Shown here piece after piece: positions 17,003 through 25,037 of a stretch of 27,474 nt of DNA. A model generated the notes under the pieces. That model was not told the origin of the DNA. It did no database searches and was given only the letters and a program-made list of their open reading frames with translations. The DNA is from B25-G16 sp964549945 (GTDB taxonomy: Bacteria > Desulfobacterota > DSM-4660 > Desulfatiglandales > B25-G16), in contig CAZJXD010000065.1 of the NCBI GenBank assembly GCA_964549945.1, forward strand, positions 1 to 27,474, written 5' to 3'. A program made the translations under genes and the position numbers. The first letter of the stretch is position 1. Every line of letters starts with the position of its first letter.

Positions 17003-17031
17003 AGTATAGGTGATTTCGCCTTGTTTGTCAA
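17003..17031 (-). promoter_or_regulatory. Strong sigma70-type promoter for the leftward orphan gene
   Basis: On the - strand a perfect TTGACA (complement of 17026-17031) is followed after exactly 17 bases by TATACT (complement of 17003-17008). This is the best promoter match in the window and would give a leader of about 55 bases. Confidence 0.6.
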
Positions 17032-17069
17032 GGCTTAAGTTGACCCAGGTTTAAGCCGATCCAGGTTTA
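17032..17069. promoter_or_regulatory. Possible operator: palindrome and direct repeats upstream of the orphan-gene promoter
   Basis: GGCTTAA (17032-17038) and TTAAGCC (17051-17057) form an inverted repeat, and CCAGGTTTA occurs twice (17045-17053 and 17061-17069), 16 bases apart. The array directly abuts the -35 hexamer of the leftward promoter, a usual place for an activator or repressor site. No regulator gene is adjacent. Confidence 0.35.
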
Positions 17070-17214
17070 TTGGAAGTTCATGAGAAATTATGTGTTAACC
17101 GGCATAATTCCTATTCATGAAGCCCTAAGGTGATCGATGGCTCATGTTATTCTCATAGAATCAAGGCTTCTGATTTTTCAGAGAGAGCTACCGCTACCCA
17201 CAAAGATATAGTTA

Positions 17215-17243
17215 TTGACAGATTCCCGGCTGCGAATAATAAT
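17215..17243 (+). promoter_or_regulatory. Candidate promoter placed for leaderless transcription of the SulP gene
   Basis: A perfect TTGACA (17215-17220) is followed by AATAAT (17238-17243) after 17 bases, or TAATAA after 16. The expected transcript start is within a few bases of the ATG at 17252, and no ribosome-binding site is visible before that ATG. Confidence 0.35.
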
Positions 17244-17251
17244 GGCATGCG

Positions 17252-19468
17252 ATGAACCCGGCTCGCTCTACATTTCCGATCCTCTTTCAACCTCGCGCCC
17301 TAATCCCCAACCTGGCCTCAGGGCTCATCTTTGGCCTCTTGAACATCGCCTATGCTGTGTCTTTGGCTGCGTTTATCTTTACAGGTGGCATCTCAGAATA
17401 TCTACCCACAGGCGTGGGCCTGGTTCTGATCGCCTATTTCGTAGCCGGCTTAATCATTGCCATAGGAAGCTCCATACCAGGTGTTATTTCCACGCCAAAG
17501 GGCAACATCTGCGTTATCATCGCCTTGATGGCGGCATCCATTGCTGGTGCCAATAGCATTGCCTCCCAGCAGCAGGTCCTTCCCACCATTGTCTCCGCCA
17601 TCATGGTGAGCACCATAGTGAGCGGCGTGTTTCTGTTCGCCCTCGGGCTCTTTCGGATCGGTAATCTCATCCGCTTTGTTCCATACCCGGTGATAGGAGG
17701 CTATTTTGCGGGCGCCGGATACCTCCTGGTGAAGGGCTCCTTTTCGGTAATGACAGGTGTTGGATTTACCTCGGGACAAATGAACATGCTCCTACAGCCT
17801 CAGTATCTCATGCTCTGGGTGCCGGGCCTGCTGTTCGCAATTTTGCTGTTTGTATTGGAACGGCGTTACAAACATTTTTTGCTCATGCCGGGGCTGCTGT
17901 TTGCGGGTATCGGATTATTTTACCTTCTGCTTTTATTGACGGACACCTCCATGGGACAGGCAAAGGGATTGGGATTGGTGTTCCCGGATTTCTCAGCAGG
18001 AGAGCTTTTCCCTCACCTGAATGTTGTCTTTTTCAAGTATGTGAGCCTATCGGCCTTGACGGGGGAAACTGGAAACATAATAACAATAATATTTTTGGGT
18101 GCAATTTCTGCCCTCTTGATCACCTCTGTAATTGAAATTGGAACGGAACAATGCGTAGATCTGGATAGAGAATTAAAGGTCTCCGGTGTTGCGAATATTG
18201 TAACGGGATTGGGGGGAGGGGTGCTCAGTCTCCCCGCAGCGGCGGACACGATATTGTCATACAAGCTGGGAGCAAAAAGCCGTCTTGCCGGGATATCTAA
18301 TGCTCTCTTAGGCGGGGCAGCGATACTCATAGGACCTTCACTGATCACCTACTTGCCCAAGCCCGTGATAGGCGGGTTGCTCCTGTTTTTCGGGATCTCC
18401 CTTCTCGTGGAGTGGGTGTACGACGCGTGGTTCAGGCTCCCAAAGGCCGATTATTTCCTGGTGATTTTCATTCTCGTGGTAATTGCCTCTCTCGGTTATC
18501 TCAAGGGCGTTGGCATGGGGATCGTAATTGCCGGCATACTTTTCGTAATAAATTACAGCCGCACGAATGTGGTGAAACACGAGCTTACCGGCTCAGAATG
18601 TAAGAGCAAGGTGGAGCGTGCTGCACACCAGGAGAGGTTGCTCCAGGAAAAAGGGGATCAGGTCTATATCCTCGTTCTCCAGGGCTATATATTCTTCGGT
18701 ACTGCTGACAGGCTCCTTACTCAGATCAAACAACGCCTCGAATCCACCAAAAGGCTGCCGGTGCGCTATGTAGCGCTTGATTTTCGCCTGGTGAGTAACA
18801 TCGACTCCTCTGCGGTGAACAGTTTTGCGAAGCTGAAACAGCTATCCCGCACGAAACAGGTGAATCTTCTCTTTGCAAATGTCAACTCCAGCATCGGACA
18901 GCAGCTGCAACATATCGACTTTTTTACAGATGAAGATCCCGTGTGCTACGATTTTCAAGATCTTGACCATGCGCTTGAGTGGTGCGAGGATCGTATTCTG
19001 GGGCTGGAAGAGGCTGCGGATATGGATCAATTCTCGTTGCAGCAGCGGTTAATGGAGTCATTTTCCAATAAGACGGCAGTCTCTCGTTTTATGGATTACC
19101 TCGAACATCGGAGGGTGCCCGCAGGATACTATCTCTTCCATCAAGGTGATGTTGCGGATAATCTCTACTTGATTGAATCGGGAAAGATTGCCGTTATGCT
19201 TGAGATCGGTGCCGGCAAAACTATCAGGTTGCGGACAATGGGAGGGGGTACCGTGTTGGGCGAGATGGGGCTCTATACGAAGAATCCTCGATCTGCCACC
19301 GCGGTTACCGAGGAACCCAGCAGCCTCTACAGTCTCTCCAATATAGCATTCAACAGGATGCAGGTTGAAGATCCTGAAGTAGCCCTGTCTTTTCATCGAT
19401 TTGTAGTGTGCTTGCTCGCCGACCGCATTGTACGGTCCAACGAGGAAGTAAAGGCGCTTATGACGTAG
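17252..19468 (+). CDS. SulP-family anion transporter with STAS and cyclic-nucleotide-binding domains
   Basis: The 738-residue inner-membrane protein has about 12 hydrophobic segments in residues 15-430, with SulP/SLC26 features such as SIPGVISTPKGNICVIIALM and PVIGGYFAGAGYLL. Residues about 455-580 form a STAS domain; its conserved loop is visible as SNIDSSAVNSF near residue 515. Residues about 605-730 are a cyclic-nucleotide-binding domain: GYYLFHQGD and SGKIAV precede the phosphate-binding cassette GEMGLYTKNPRSATA, in which the Glu and Arg that contact the nucleotide are kept. SulP proteins carry sulfate, bicarbonate or other anions, and the added domain implies gating by cAMP or cGMP. An in-frame stop 12 bases upstream fixes the start region. 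The HEAT-repeat gene follows after 58 bases. Confidence 0.85.
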   Translation: MNPARSTFPILFQPRALIPNLASGLIFGLLNIAYAVSLAAFIFTGGISEYLPTGVGLVLIAYFVAGLIIAIGSSIPGVISTPKGNICVIIALMAASIAGANSIASQQQVLPTIVSAIMVSTIVSGVFLFALGLFRIGNLIRFVPYPVIGGYFAGAGYLLVKGSFSVMTGVGFTSGQMNMLLQPQYLMLWVPGLLFAILLFVLERRYKHFLLMPGLLFAGIGLFYLLLLLTDTSMGQAKGLGLVFPDFSAGELFPHLNVVFFKYVSLSALTGETGNIITIIFLGAISALLITSVIEIGTEQCVDLDRELKVSGVANIVTGLGGGVLSLPAAADTILSYKLGAKSRLAGISNALLGGAAILIGPSLITYLPKPVIGGLLLFFGISLLVEWVYDAWFRLPKADYFLVIFILVVIASLGYLKGVGMGIVIAGILFVINYSRTNVVKHELTGSECKSKVERAAHQERLLQEKGDQVYILVLQGYIFFGTADRLLTQIKQRLESTKRLPVRYVALDFRLVSNIDSSAVNSFAKLKQLSRTKQVNLLFANVNSSIGQQLQHIDFFTDEDPVCYDFQDLDHALEWCEDRILGLEEAADMDQFSLQQRLMESFSNKTAVSRFMDYLEHRRVPAGYYLFHQGDVADNLYLIESGKIAVMLEIGAGKTIRLRTMGGGTVLGEMGLYTKNPRSATAVTEEPSSLYSLSNIAFNRMQVEDPEVALSFHRFVVCLLADRIVRSNEEVKALMT

Positions 19469-19526
19469 TGAAAAATGGGAGGGGAAGGCAGTATTATTAC
19501 GCGAGCGGAATAAGAAAAGGTAACAC

Positions 19527-21125
19527 ATGGGCTTATCGATCTGGATTAAATCCAAGACCAATGAAGTTCTGAAGAAAAGGAAGATTGCCAAGCTTGCCCG
19601 AAGAGTGGGTAATGGCAATCCCGATATCCGGAAGGATGCAGCGCTGGCGCTGGGCGAGATAAAGGATTCCCGTGCAGTTGAGCCATTGATCGCCGCGCTC
19701 GATGATGGCGTGATATCAGTTCAGAAGGCAGCTCAACAATCGTTGATCGCCATCGGTGATCTCTCGGTAAAAGCGCTGATAGCGCTACTTGAAAAGAGGA
19801 ATCCGTCTCTCCAGGAATCAGCGGCAGAGGCTCTAGGTAGGATTGGTGATCCCCGTGCAGCGAAGCCCTTGATTAGGCTCCTCGGTGATGCGAATCATCA
19901 TGTTCAATCGGCGGCCGAGGGTGCATTGGTGAGATTAGGGAGTCCCGCGGTAAAGCCGCTTATTGAATCCCTCAAAATTCAGGATTCCCATGCATCGGAG
20001 GAGGCCAAATGGGCCTTGGTGGAGATAGGGGAACCCGCACTAGCTTCGCTTATTGCCGTACTGAAGGATGGCGATTCCTCTCTTAGAAAGGATGCAGCCG
20101 AGCTCCTGGGGGAGGTAAAAGACGCTCGGGCGGTTGAGCCTTTGATTGAAGCGCTAAGGGACGAGAATCCGGGAGTCCAGTCGGCAGCCAAATGGGCGCT
20201 GGTAAAACTGGGTAAAGTTGCGAGAGGAAACCTCGCTGCCGCTCTCAAGGATGGCGATCCATATGTGAGAAAGACTGTCGCGTGGGTGCTCGGGAAGACG
20301 AAGGATCCGCACGTAATAGATGCCTTGATTGCCGCACTGAAGGACGAGAATCCCAATGTAAGGAGAAGCGCAGCAACAGGCCTGATATCTTTACATGATC
20401 GGAGGGTGATAGAACCACTGATCGAAGCGCTAAGGGATGAGGACTCCGATGTGAGGAAGACCGTAGTGGAGGCATTGGGCAGGACAGGAGATCCCCGTGT
20501 TGTGCAGCCCTTGATAGCAGTACTTACCGATGAAGTCTCCTCTATTCAAGGAATGGCCAAGCAGGCACTCATAGATATAGGGCTACCGGCAGTTGAACCT
20601 CTGTGTGATGCGCTGAAACATAAAGATCAACAAATACGTAAGGTCGCGGCAGAGGTGCTGGGGAACATTGAAGATCTCCGTGCCTTGGAACCTCTAATCG
20701 GCGCTGTAGACGATAAGGATCCATCTGTTCGTGGAACCGTGGCAGCGGCTCTGGGAAGGATGAAAAATCCTCGCGCGGTGAATTCCCTGATCAATGCCTT
20801 GGATGATGGGGAGCCCTATGTCCGGCAGAATGCAGCGGCAGCCTTGGGAAGGATAGGGGATCCTCGCGTGGTGGAACCCCTGATCTCGATGCTGAAGGAT
20901 AGCAGCGCCTCCGTGCAGCGAAATGCAGCAGCAGCCTTGGGAAGGATAGGGGATCCTCGCGTGGTGGGGCCCCTTATCAGCTCGCTTAAGGGCGGGGATT
21001 CCTATTGCCAACCCTTTGTGACAGGAGCGCTTCGAAAAATAACGGGAAAGGATTTCGGTCAGGATTTCACCAGATGGCAGGACTGGTGGGAGGAGTATAA
21101 GGAGGAAATCCGCTCAAGAGGATAG
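19527..21125 (+). CDS. HEAT-repeat protein (PBS-lyase-type EZ_HEAT repeats)
   Basis: The 532-residue protein is almost wholly built of 31-residue helical HEAT repeats of the E/Z-type (PBS lyase-like) class, about 16 of them, with the recurring pattern GDPRVVEPLI..L.D....VR..AA.ALG.I. There is no signal peptide or membrane helix, so it is a cytoplasmic protein-interaction scaffold. Its last 35 residues break the pattern (TGKDFGQDFTRWQDWWEEYKEE), which resembles the C-terminal cap found on bacterial HEAT proteins. Repeats near the end are almost identical in DNA (see 20838-20967), a mark of recent duplication. AGG lies 6 bases before the ATG. Close placement behind the SulP gene suggests one operon and a regulatory or assembly role for that transporter, but this is inferred. 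Confidence 0.8.
   Translation: MGLSIWIKSKTNEVLKKRKIAKLARRVGNGNPDIRKDAALALGEIKDSRAVEPLIAALDDGVISVQKAAQQSLIAIGDLSVKALIALLEKRNPSLQESAAEALGRIGDPRAAKPLIRLLGDANHHVQSAAEGALVRLGSPAVKPLIESLKIQDSHASEEAKWALVEIGEPALASLIAVLKDGDSSLRKDAAELLGEVKDARAVEPLIEALRDENPGVQSAAKWALVKLGKVARGNLAAALKDGDPYVRKTVAWVLGKTKDPHVIDALIAALKDENPNVRRSAATGLISLHDRRVIEPLIEALRDEDSDVRKTVVEALGRTGDPRVVQPLIAVLTDEVSSIQGMAKQALIDIGLPAVEPLCDALKHKDQQIRKVAAEVLGNIEDLRALEPLIGAVDDKDPSVRGTVAAALGRMKNPRAVNSLINALDDGEPYVRQNAAAALGRIGDPRVVEPLISMLKDSSASVQRNAAAALGRIGDPRVVGPLISSLKGGDSYCQPFVTGALRKITGKDFGQDFTRWQDWWEEYKEEIRSRG
20838..20967 (+). repeat. 37-bp exact direct repeat inside the HEAT-repeat gene
   Basis: The bases at 20838-20874 recur exactly at 20931-20967, 93 bases later, equal to one 31-residue HEAT repeat. 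Such identity in a diverged array points to recent duplication or gene conversion of one repeat. Confidence 0.8.
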
Positions 21126-21151
21126 CGCCGAGTGCAACGCCCATTGATACC

Positions 21152-21376
21152 TCCTGAGAAACTAAGTGTGCAGAGCATGGGGATGTCTTTTTTTGCTGCA
21201 TGCCCTTGAACAGGGGGCTTCAGCGTGCCCCGTAAATCGGAGCACACGCGCAACGCGGAATTGAATATTGTATGCCATGGCGGTCGGTGCCCCGATTTAT
21301 CGGGGCCTGCCGGCGCATTACGTAGAGGGCATGAGACAAAAAAAGACATTTCCATGCTCTCCTGTGAGTTTTTTAT
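21152..21376. repeat. Complete long palindromic repeat element (about 225 bp)
   Basis: The left arm (from 21152, with CTAAGTGTGCAGAGCATGG and the GGGGATGTC that follows) and the right arm (21343-21376, GACATTTCCATGCTCTCCTG) are inverted copies. The inverted pairing continues inward through GCATGCCC/GGGCATGAG and TGCCCCGTAAATCGG/CCCCGATTTATCGGGG around a short centre near 21245-21275. The right half is repeated at 1-108. It has no open frame and sits between the HEAT-repeat gene and the radical SAM gene. It is probably a non-autonomous mobile element or a very large hairpin-forming repeat. Confidence 0.75.
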
Positions 21377-21588
21377 GGATAACGCTGAATTAAAGCCTAG
21401 GAGTCATTTGCTAAAAAGAGGGTACGACGTAGCTCTTTTAAAAGGAATCCCCGGGATAGGTCTTTCAGAAGGGAGGGATTGGCCAGCCGAAACTCAAATG
21501 CCACAATGTCCGTAATGAATTTTTCTTTGACACCCAAGCTTGATCGATCTACACTCCCTCCTTGAAAATGTAAGTCCTGTAATCCCCT
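21377..21588. other. Leader region of the radical SAM/spike operon
   Basis: Together with the palindromic repeat this forms a 463-base gap without a gene. I see no convincing promoter hexamers, no terminator and no clear ribosome-binding site before the ATG at 21589. Confidence 0.4.
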
Positions 21589-22926
21589 ATGAAAATCTTG
21601 TTTCTCGAGATAGATACGGAAAATACATGGGCAGTAGCCTCGGTTGGTCCAGCCAGTATCGGTTCGTATATACGATTGCAGGGACACGAGGCAGCTCTTT
21701 TAAGGGTTTCGCCCGACCAAACGGTGCAGGACGTTCTTTCCGGCATTGAAAAGGAAGCACCGCAGATTCTCGGGTTTTCTCTTACCACGATGCAGTGGCA
21801 AAGGGCAGCGTTTGTTGCAAGGGAAATTCGTAAAAGGATAGATGTTCCCGTGATAGCAGGCGGGCTTCACCCGACCTTTGCGCCGTTATCCGTGCTGGAA
21901 TCGGAAGGTTTTGACTATGTGTGCCTTGGCGAAGGCGAAGGAGCAACGTGTGATCTGCTCTCTGGGCTCGAGAGCGGCGAAGAGATCTATGAAGGCCGGA
22001 TTCCCAACATATGGGCGAAGGGCGCTTGTCGGCCTGAAATACGTCCGCCCTTCAGCCCGCTTGACGAAATGCCTTTTATGGCCCGCGATCTTCTAGGTGA
22101 AAAGTATGGAGTAATCCACATGAGCACGCAACGCGGGTGCCCGTTTCCATGCACGTTTTGTGCGGCAGGTGCGATCGCAGATCTTTATGAAAATAAAGGA
22201 TACGTAAGAAGAAGGTCTATTGATGGTGTTTTAAAAGAACTATGGCAGATCCGGGAAAAAGGCCCTGTAAACTATGTCATTTTTTTGGACGACACCTTTA
22301 CGGTTAACCGGGAATGGGTCAAAGAATTTTGCAGGGTATATGGTAAAGAAATGGGCATAGACTTCTCAATAAACGCCCGAGTGGAGACCGTAGACCAAGA
22401 CATGATAGACAGGCTTGCAAAGGCGGGTTGCAGACACATGATCTACGGTGTTGAGAGCGGTAGCATTCGCATCAGGCGGGATATCCTGAATCGTCCTGTC
22501 GAAAACGCACGCTTTATCGATGTCTTCAATTGGACGAAGCAGGCGAATATCCTGGTGACTGCAAACTACATGATAGGACTTCCCGGGGAAACACCTGAGG
22601 AAATAGAGCAAACTCTGGCTTTCAATGATGAACTTGCGCCCGATGATTTCGGGTATTTTGTATTTTATCCCTATCCTGGTACCAAGCTATTTCATATTTG
22701 TCGCACAGAAGGTTTTCTGCCCGAGGACTATTTGGAGTTGCCGGCCAATAACCGGCAATCGATCTTGAATTTACCGGATCTTAGCAAAGATGATATCGAA
22801 TATTACTATAATGCATTTACGAAGGTTCGCGAGGATGCGTACATGAAACGATATGGCGGTGCTTTTCAAGGGGAAGATAAATCCCTTTCAGCCAGGGGCT
22901 TGGAGAAAGACGCTGCTGTCGGATAA
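21589..22926 (+). CDS. B12-binding-domain radical SAM protein
   Basis: The 445-residue protein has an N-terminal Rossmann-like cobalamin-binding-type domain (residues 1-140; GPASIGSYIRLQGHEAALL, then VPVIAGGLHPTFAP), although the cobalt-liganding DxHxxG motif is absent. The radical SAM core follows, with the cluster-binding CxxxCxxC in STQRGCPFPCTFCAAGA near residues 180-195. Later segments, VIFLDDTFT, INARVET, YGVESGS and IGLPGETPEE, are the classic strand motifs of this B12-radical SAM class (Elp3/MiaB-like core). Such enzymes cleave S-adenosylmethionine to drive methylation, methylthiolation or rearrangement. The next gene, a spike needle protein, begins only 26 bases later, so the two are very likely co-transcribed; a link to protein or metabolite modification of the spike or its cargo is only inferred. 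Confidence 0.8.
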   Translation: MKILFLEIDTENTWAVASVGPASIGSYIRLQGHEAALLRVSPDQTVQDVLSGIEKEAPQILGFSLTTMQWQRAAFVAREIRKRIDVPVIAGGLHPTFAPLSVLESEGFDYVCLGEGEGATCDLLSGLESGEEIYEGRIPNIWAKGACRPEIRPPFSPLDEMPFMARDLLGEKYGVIHMSTQRGCPFPCTFCAAGAIADLYENKGYVRRRSIDGVLKELWQIREKGPVNYVIFLDDTFTVNREWVKEFCRVYGKEMGIDFSINARVETVDQDMIDRLAKAGCRHMIYGVESGSIRIRRDILNRPVENARFIDVFNWTKQANILVTANYMIGLPGETPEEIEQTLAFNDELAPDDFGYFVFYPYPGTKLFHICRTEGFLPEDYLELPANNRQSILNLPDLSKDDIEYYYNAFTKVREDAYMKRYGGAFQGEDKSLSARGLEKDAAVG

Positions 22927-22951
22927 TCCTTAGAAAGGAGGTTGTAGTCAG

Positions 22952-23338
22952 ATGCCCGAAAAGACAAAAGTCATAAGTCTGGCGCCGTCAGCATCTGGAC
23001 GGCGGAACACACAACAGATCCAGCTTGATTCGGGTCGGCAGGTCGTGATTCATTTCGATGAAGATGAGGAGCTTCTCGAAGTTGTCGAGGCAGAAGGAGA
23101 AGTCATTTTGAAAGTGCGGCTCACCGATGCCGGGCCGGTCATCTCTGTGAAGGGGGCTCACCTCGAATTGAAATCAGCGGAGTCCCTTACCCTGGAATCA
23201 AAAAAGATCAACATCAAAGCCGAGCAAGGTGTTGGAATCGAGAGCAGGGGAGGTCTTGAAATTGATTCTTCCAAGGAGATAGGCATTCACTCCGATGACG
23301 AGATACGTGTTGTCGGAAAGATGATCCATTTGAATTGA
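22952..23338 (+). CDS. VgrG-tip/gp5-needle-like protein (contractile injection system)
   Basis: The 128-residue protein has a polar N-terminal region of about 40 residues, then a string of alternating strand residues (VILKVRLTDAGPVISVKG, LELKSAESLTLESKKINI, GVGIESRGGLEIDSSKEIG) that matches the triple-stranded beta-helix at the C-terminal tip of VgrG and phage gp5. Full VgrG proteins are 600-800 residues and have gp27-like and OB-fold parts, both absent here. It therefore looks like a detached tip or spike extender that would trimerise beneath a PAAR cap. A very good AAAGGAGG site at 22934-22941 precedes the ATG. It lies between the radical SAM and PAAR genes on one strand. It could also be a phage-like tail-spike remnant. 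Confidence 0.7.
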   Translation: MPEKTKVISLAPSASGRRNTQQIQLDSGRQVVIHFDEDEELLEVVEAEGEVILKVRLTDAGPVISVKGAHLELKSAESLTLESKKINIKAEQGVGIESRGGLEIDSSKEIGIHSDDEIRVVGKMIHLN

Positions 23339-23446
23339 GGCCTCGGTTTTATCGAATTGCCTTGATGTAGACTCAGGAAATCGTAGGACTCTGCATGTAA
23401 ACAGCTTCTTGCGAGCTCATCAAGATATAAGGAGGAGGGATATACC

Positions 23447-23830
23447 ATGCCTTTTGCTGCACGTGTGGGTGATATGGCGAGACAGGATTCACCCCATTGC
23501 CATGCCCCAATTCATCCGCCTGCACCGGTTCCTACTCCGGTGCCTCATCCTGCCCTGCCGGTCACGATAATTACAGGGGCGTTCACCGTGCTCATCGGCA
23601 ACCAGCCGGCTGCCCAGCTCGGAAGTATGACCACGCCGTGCACACTTGCAGGCTGCGTGCCAGGGGGTCCGGCTACCGTGGCTATGGGTTCGACAACTGT
23701 CATGGTCGGCGGAATGCCTGCTGCAAGGGTGAACGACATGACCGCCCACACCAGTTGCGTGGCGCCTATTCCTGGTCCTGTTGGAAAGATTTTGCCGCCC
23801 GGGTGTCCTACCGTAATGATTGGGGGGTAA
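23447..23830 (+). CDS. PAAR-domain spike-tip protein
   Basis: The 127-residue protein is a PAAR-repeat protein: two glycine-rich repeats of the TVLIGNQPAAQLG and TVMVGGMPAARVNDMTAH type, with a literal PAAR at residues 91-94, and metal-ligand-like residues H17, C18, H19, H101, C104 and C120. Such proteins form a sharp zinc-bound cone on the VgrG trimer of type VI secretion and related injection machines, and they often carry effectors. Residues 24-36 form a proline-rich stretch. The 3' end reads ATT GGG GGG TAA, giving the usual final MIGG; a -1 shift in this run of six G would continue in the methyltransferase frame. AAGGAGGAGG precedes the ATG. Confidence 0.85.
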   Translation: MPFAARVGDMARQDSPHCHAPIHPPAPVPTPVPHPALPVTIITGAFTVLIGNQPAAQLGSMTTPCTLAGCVPGGPATVAMGSTTVMVGGMPAARVNDMTAHTSCVAPIPGPVGKILPPGCPTVMIGG

Positions 23831-24957
23831 CGCTCATCAAACCGCTTCATTTTGAAACGCTTCGACCTGTATGCCCCCGCTGCACGCGGACTACAGGAGA
23901 TCATTTTCCTCTCGAAATTCGATCAACCTTAAAGCGGAATCGCGATTCCGTAATCGAGGGCGTACTCGTCTGTACCAACAGACATTGTTTAAGTGAGTAT
24001 CCTGTAGTCGACGGCATACCGATCATCATTGCCGATATTCGATCATATGTTTCGCAGAGCACTATTCCAATTTTGAGACGGCACGATCTTACAGACACGA
24101 TGGAAAGCCTTTTGGGGGACTGTTTCGGTCCGGGTTCTGCATTTGATTCTCAGCGCCAGCATCTCAGCACATACTGTTTTGATCACTACGGCGATCTTGA
24201 TCCTGAAGAATCAAAGGACTCCCCTGTCTCGCCTGGTTCGGTGCTGAAGATGCTCAAGCAAGGGCTTTCGGGCATGAAAAATAAAGTCTCTGGGCCGGTG
24301 ATCGATGTCGGTTGCGCGGTCGGCCGCACGACCTTTGAGCTTGCAGAAACCCTTGATGAGATCGTGTTGGGGGTGGACCTGAATTTCGATATGCTGAAAA
24401 CGGCGACTTCGATTCTAGACGAGAGCCGGATTGTCTATCCGAGGAGACGCGTGGGCATTGTTTTTGATCGCAGAGAATTCCCAGCGGTATTTGAGAGGGC
24501 GAGAAATGTCGATTTTTGGGTATGCGACGCGTGTGCACTCCCCTTTGCCGATGCGAGCTTTTCTTTCGCGGTAAGCCTGAATGTCCTAGACTGTGTGGGG
24601 TCACCTTACGACCATCTGAAGGAGCTGGCCAGGATCTTAAAGCACGATGCCAGCGCAATTGTTTCGACCCCGTATGATTGGGCAGCAAACGCCACTCCTG
24701 TGGAATCCTGGCTTGGCGGCCACTCACAAAGATCGGAAAATCGGGGTTCCAGTGAAATGATGTTGCGCTCCCTGCTTGCAGGGGGAGGGCATCCTAATGC
24801 AATCGAAGAGCTTGCGATTGTATCCGAGGCAGAGAAAATGCCCTGGTCCATGCGGCTTCATGATCGCAGTTTCATGGAATACCCGGTTCACATGATCACC
24901 GTAAGGAAGAAATCGTCTCCTGCGCAGGGCTCACAAATCAAAAAATCACCATGTTGA
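23803..24957 (+). CDS. Zinc-ribbon (Trm112-like) SAM-dependent methyltransferase, likely spike cargo
   Basis: Read from the GTG at 23803, the product is 384 residues, but there is no ATG in this frame after the PAAR stop and no strong ribosome site. Residues about 23-75 form a Trm112-like zinc ribbon, with CPRC and then CTNRHC followed by SEYPVVDGIPIII. A class I methyltransferase domain follows: VIDVGCAVGRTTFELAE (SAM-binding loop), VLGVDLNFDML (acidic end of strand 2), a DFWVCDACALPF stretch and the SFAVSLNVLDCV motif region. The frame overlaps the end of PAAR by 28 bases and meets it at 23822-23827 in the -1 direction, so the natural product may be a PAAR-methyltransferase fusion made by slippage, or the gene may use translational coupling. 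Its target is unknown. Confidence 0.7.
   Translation: MSYRNDWGVTLIKPLHFETLRPVCPRCTRTTGDHFPLEIRSTLKRNRDSVIEGVLVCTNRHCLSEYPVVDGIPIIIADIRSYVSQSTIPILRRHDLTDTMESLLGDCFGPGSAFDSQRQHLSTYCFDHYGDLDPEESKDSPVSPGSVLKMLKQGLSGMKNKVSGPVIDVGCAVGRTTFELAETLDEIVLGVDLNFDMLKTATSILDESRIVYPRRRVGIVFDRREFPAVFERARNVDFWVCDACALPFADASFSFAVSLNVLDCVGSPYDHLKELARILKHDASAIVSTPYDWAANATPVESWLGGHSQRSENRGSSEMMLRSLLAGGGHPNAIEELAIVSEAEKMPWSMRLHDRSFMEYPVHMITVRKKSSPAQGSQIKKSPC
23822..23827 (+). promoter_or_regulatory. Candidate -1 frameshift or slippage site (run of six G)
   Basis: The run of six G at 23822-23827 stands directly before the TAA stop of the PAAR gene. Slipping back one base, or adding one G, joins residue 127 of PAAR (ending MIGG) to VTLIKPLHFETL of the methyltransferase without a stop. 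No downstream pseudoknot was assessed. Confidence 0.4.
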
Positions 24958-25037
24958 CGGCTTTATGAACAATCCCTCATGCGGATATCCCTGGGCAGGG
25001 AACCCATCCAAGATAAACGTTACTATACCATAACACA

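Larger units (their letters stand above)
16941..17251. other. Divergent intergenic region between orphan gene and SulP gene
   Basis: This 311-base region holds a leftward promoter (17003-17031), a palindrome plus direct repeats next to it (17032-17069), and a rightward promoter candidate (17215-17243) ending just before the SulP ATG. No gene is seen. Confidence 0.5.

Noticed and set aside
23497..23802. Upstream part of the methyltransferase reading frame, starting at an ATG at 23497
   Set aside because: It lies wholly inside the PAAR gene in another frame, is full of Cys/Arg/His typical of a shifted frame, and shows no family pattern, so the gene is taken to begin near 23803 or by frameshift.
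23489..23904. Reverse-strand open frames opposite the PAAR gene
   Set aside because: They mirror the GC-rich PAAR codons and show no recognisable domain or ribosome site.
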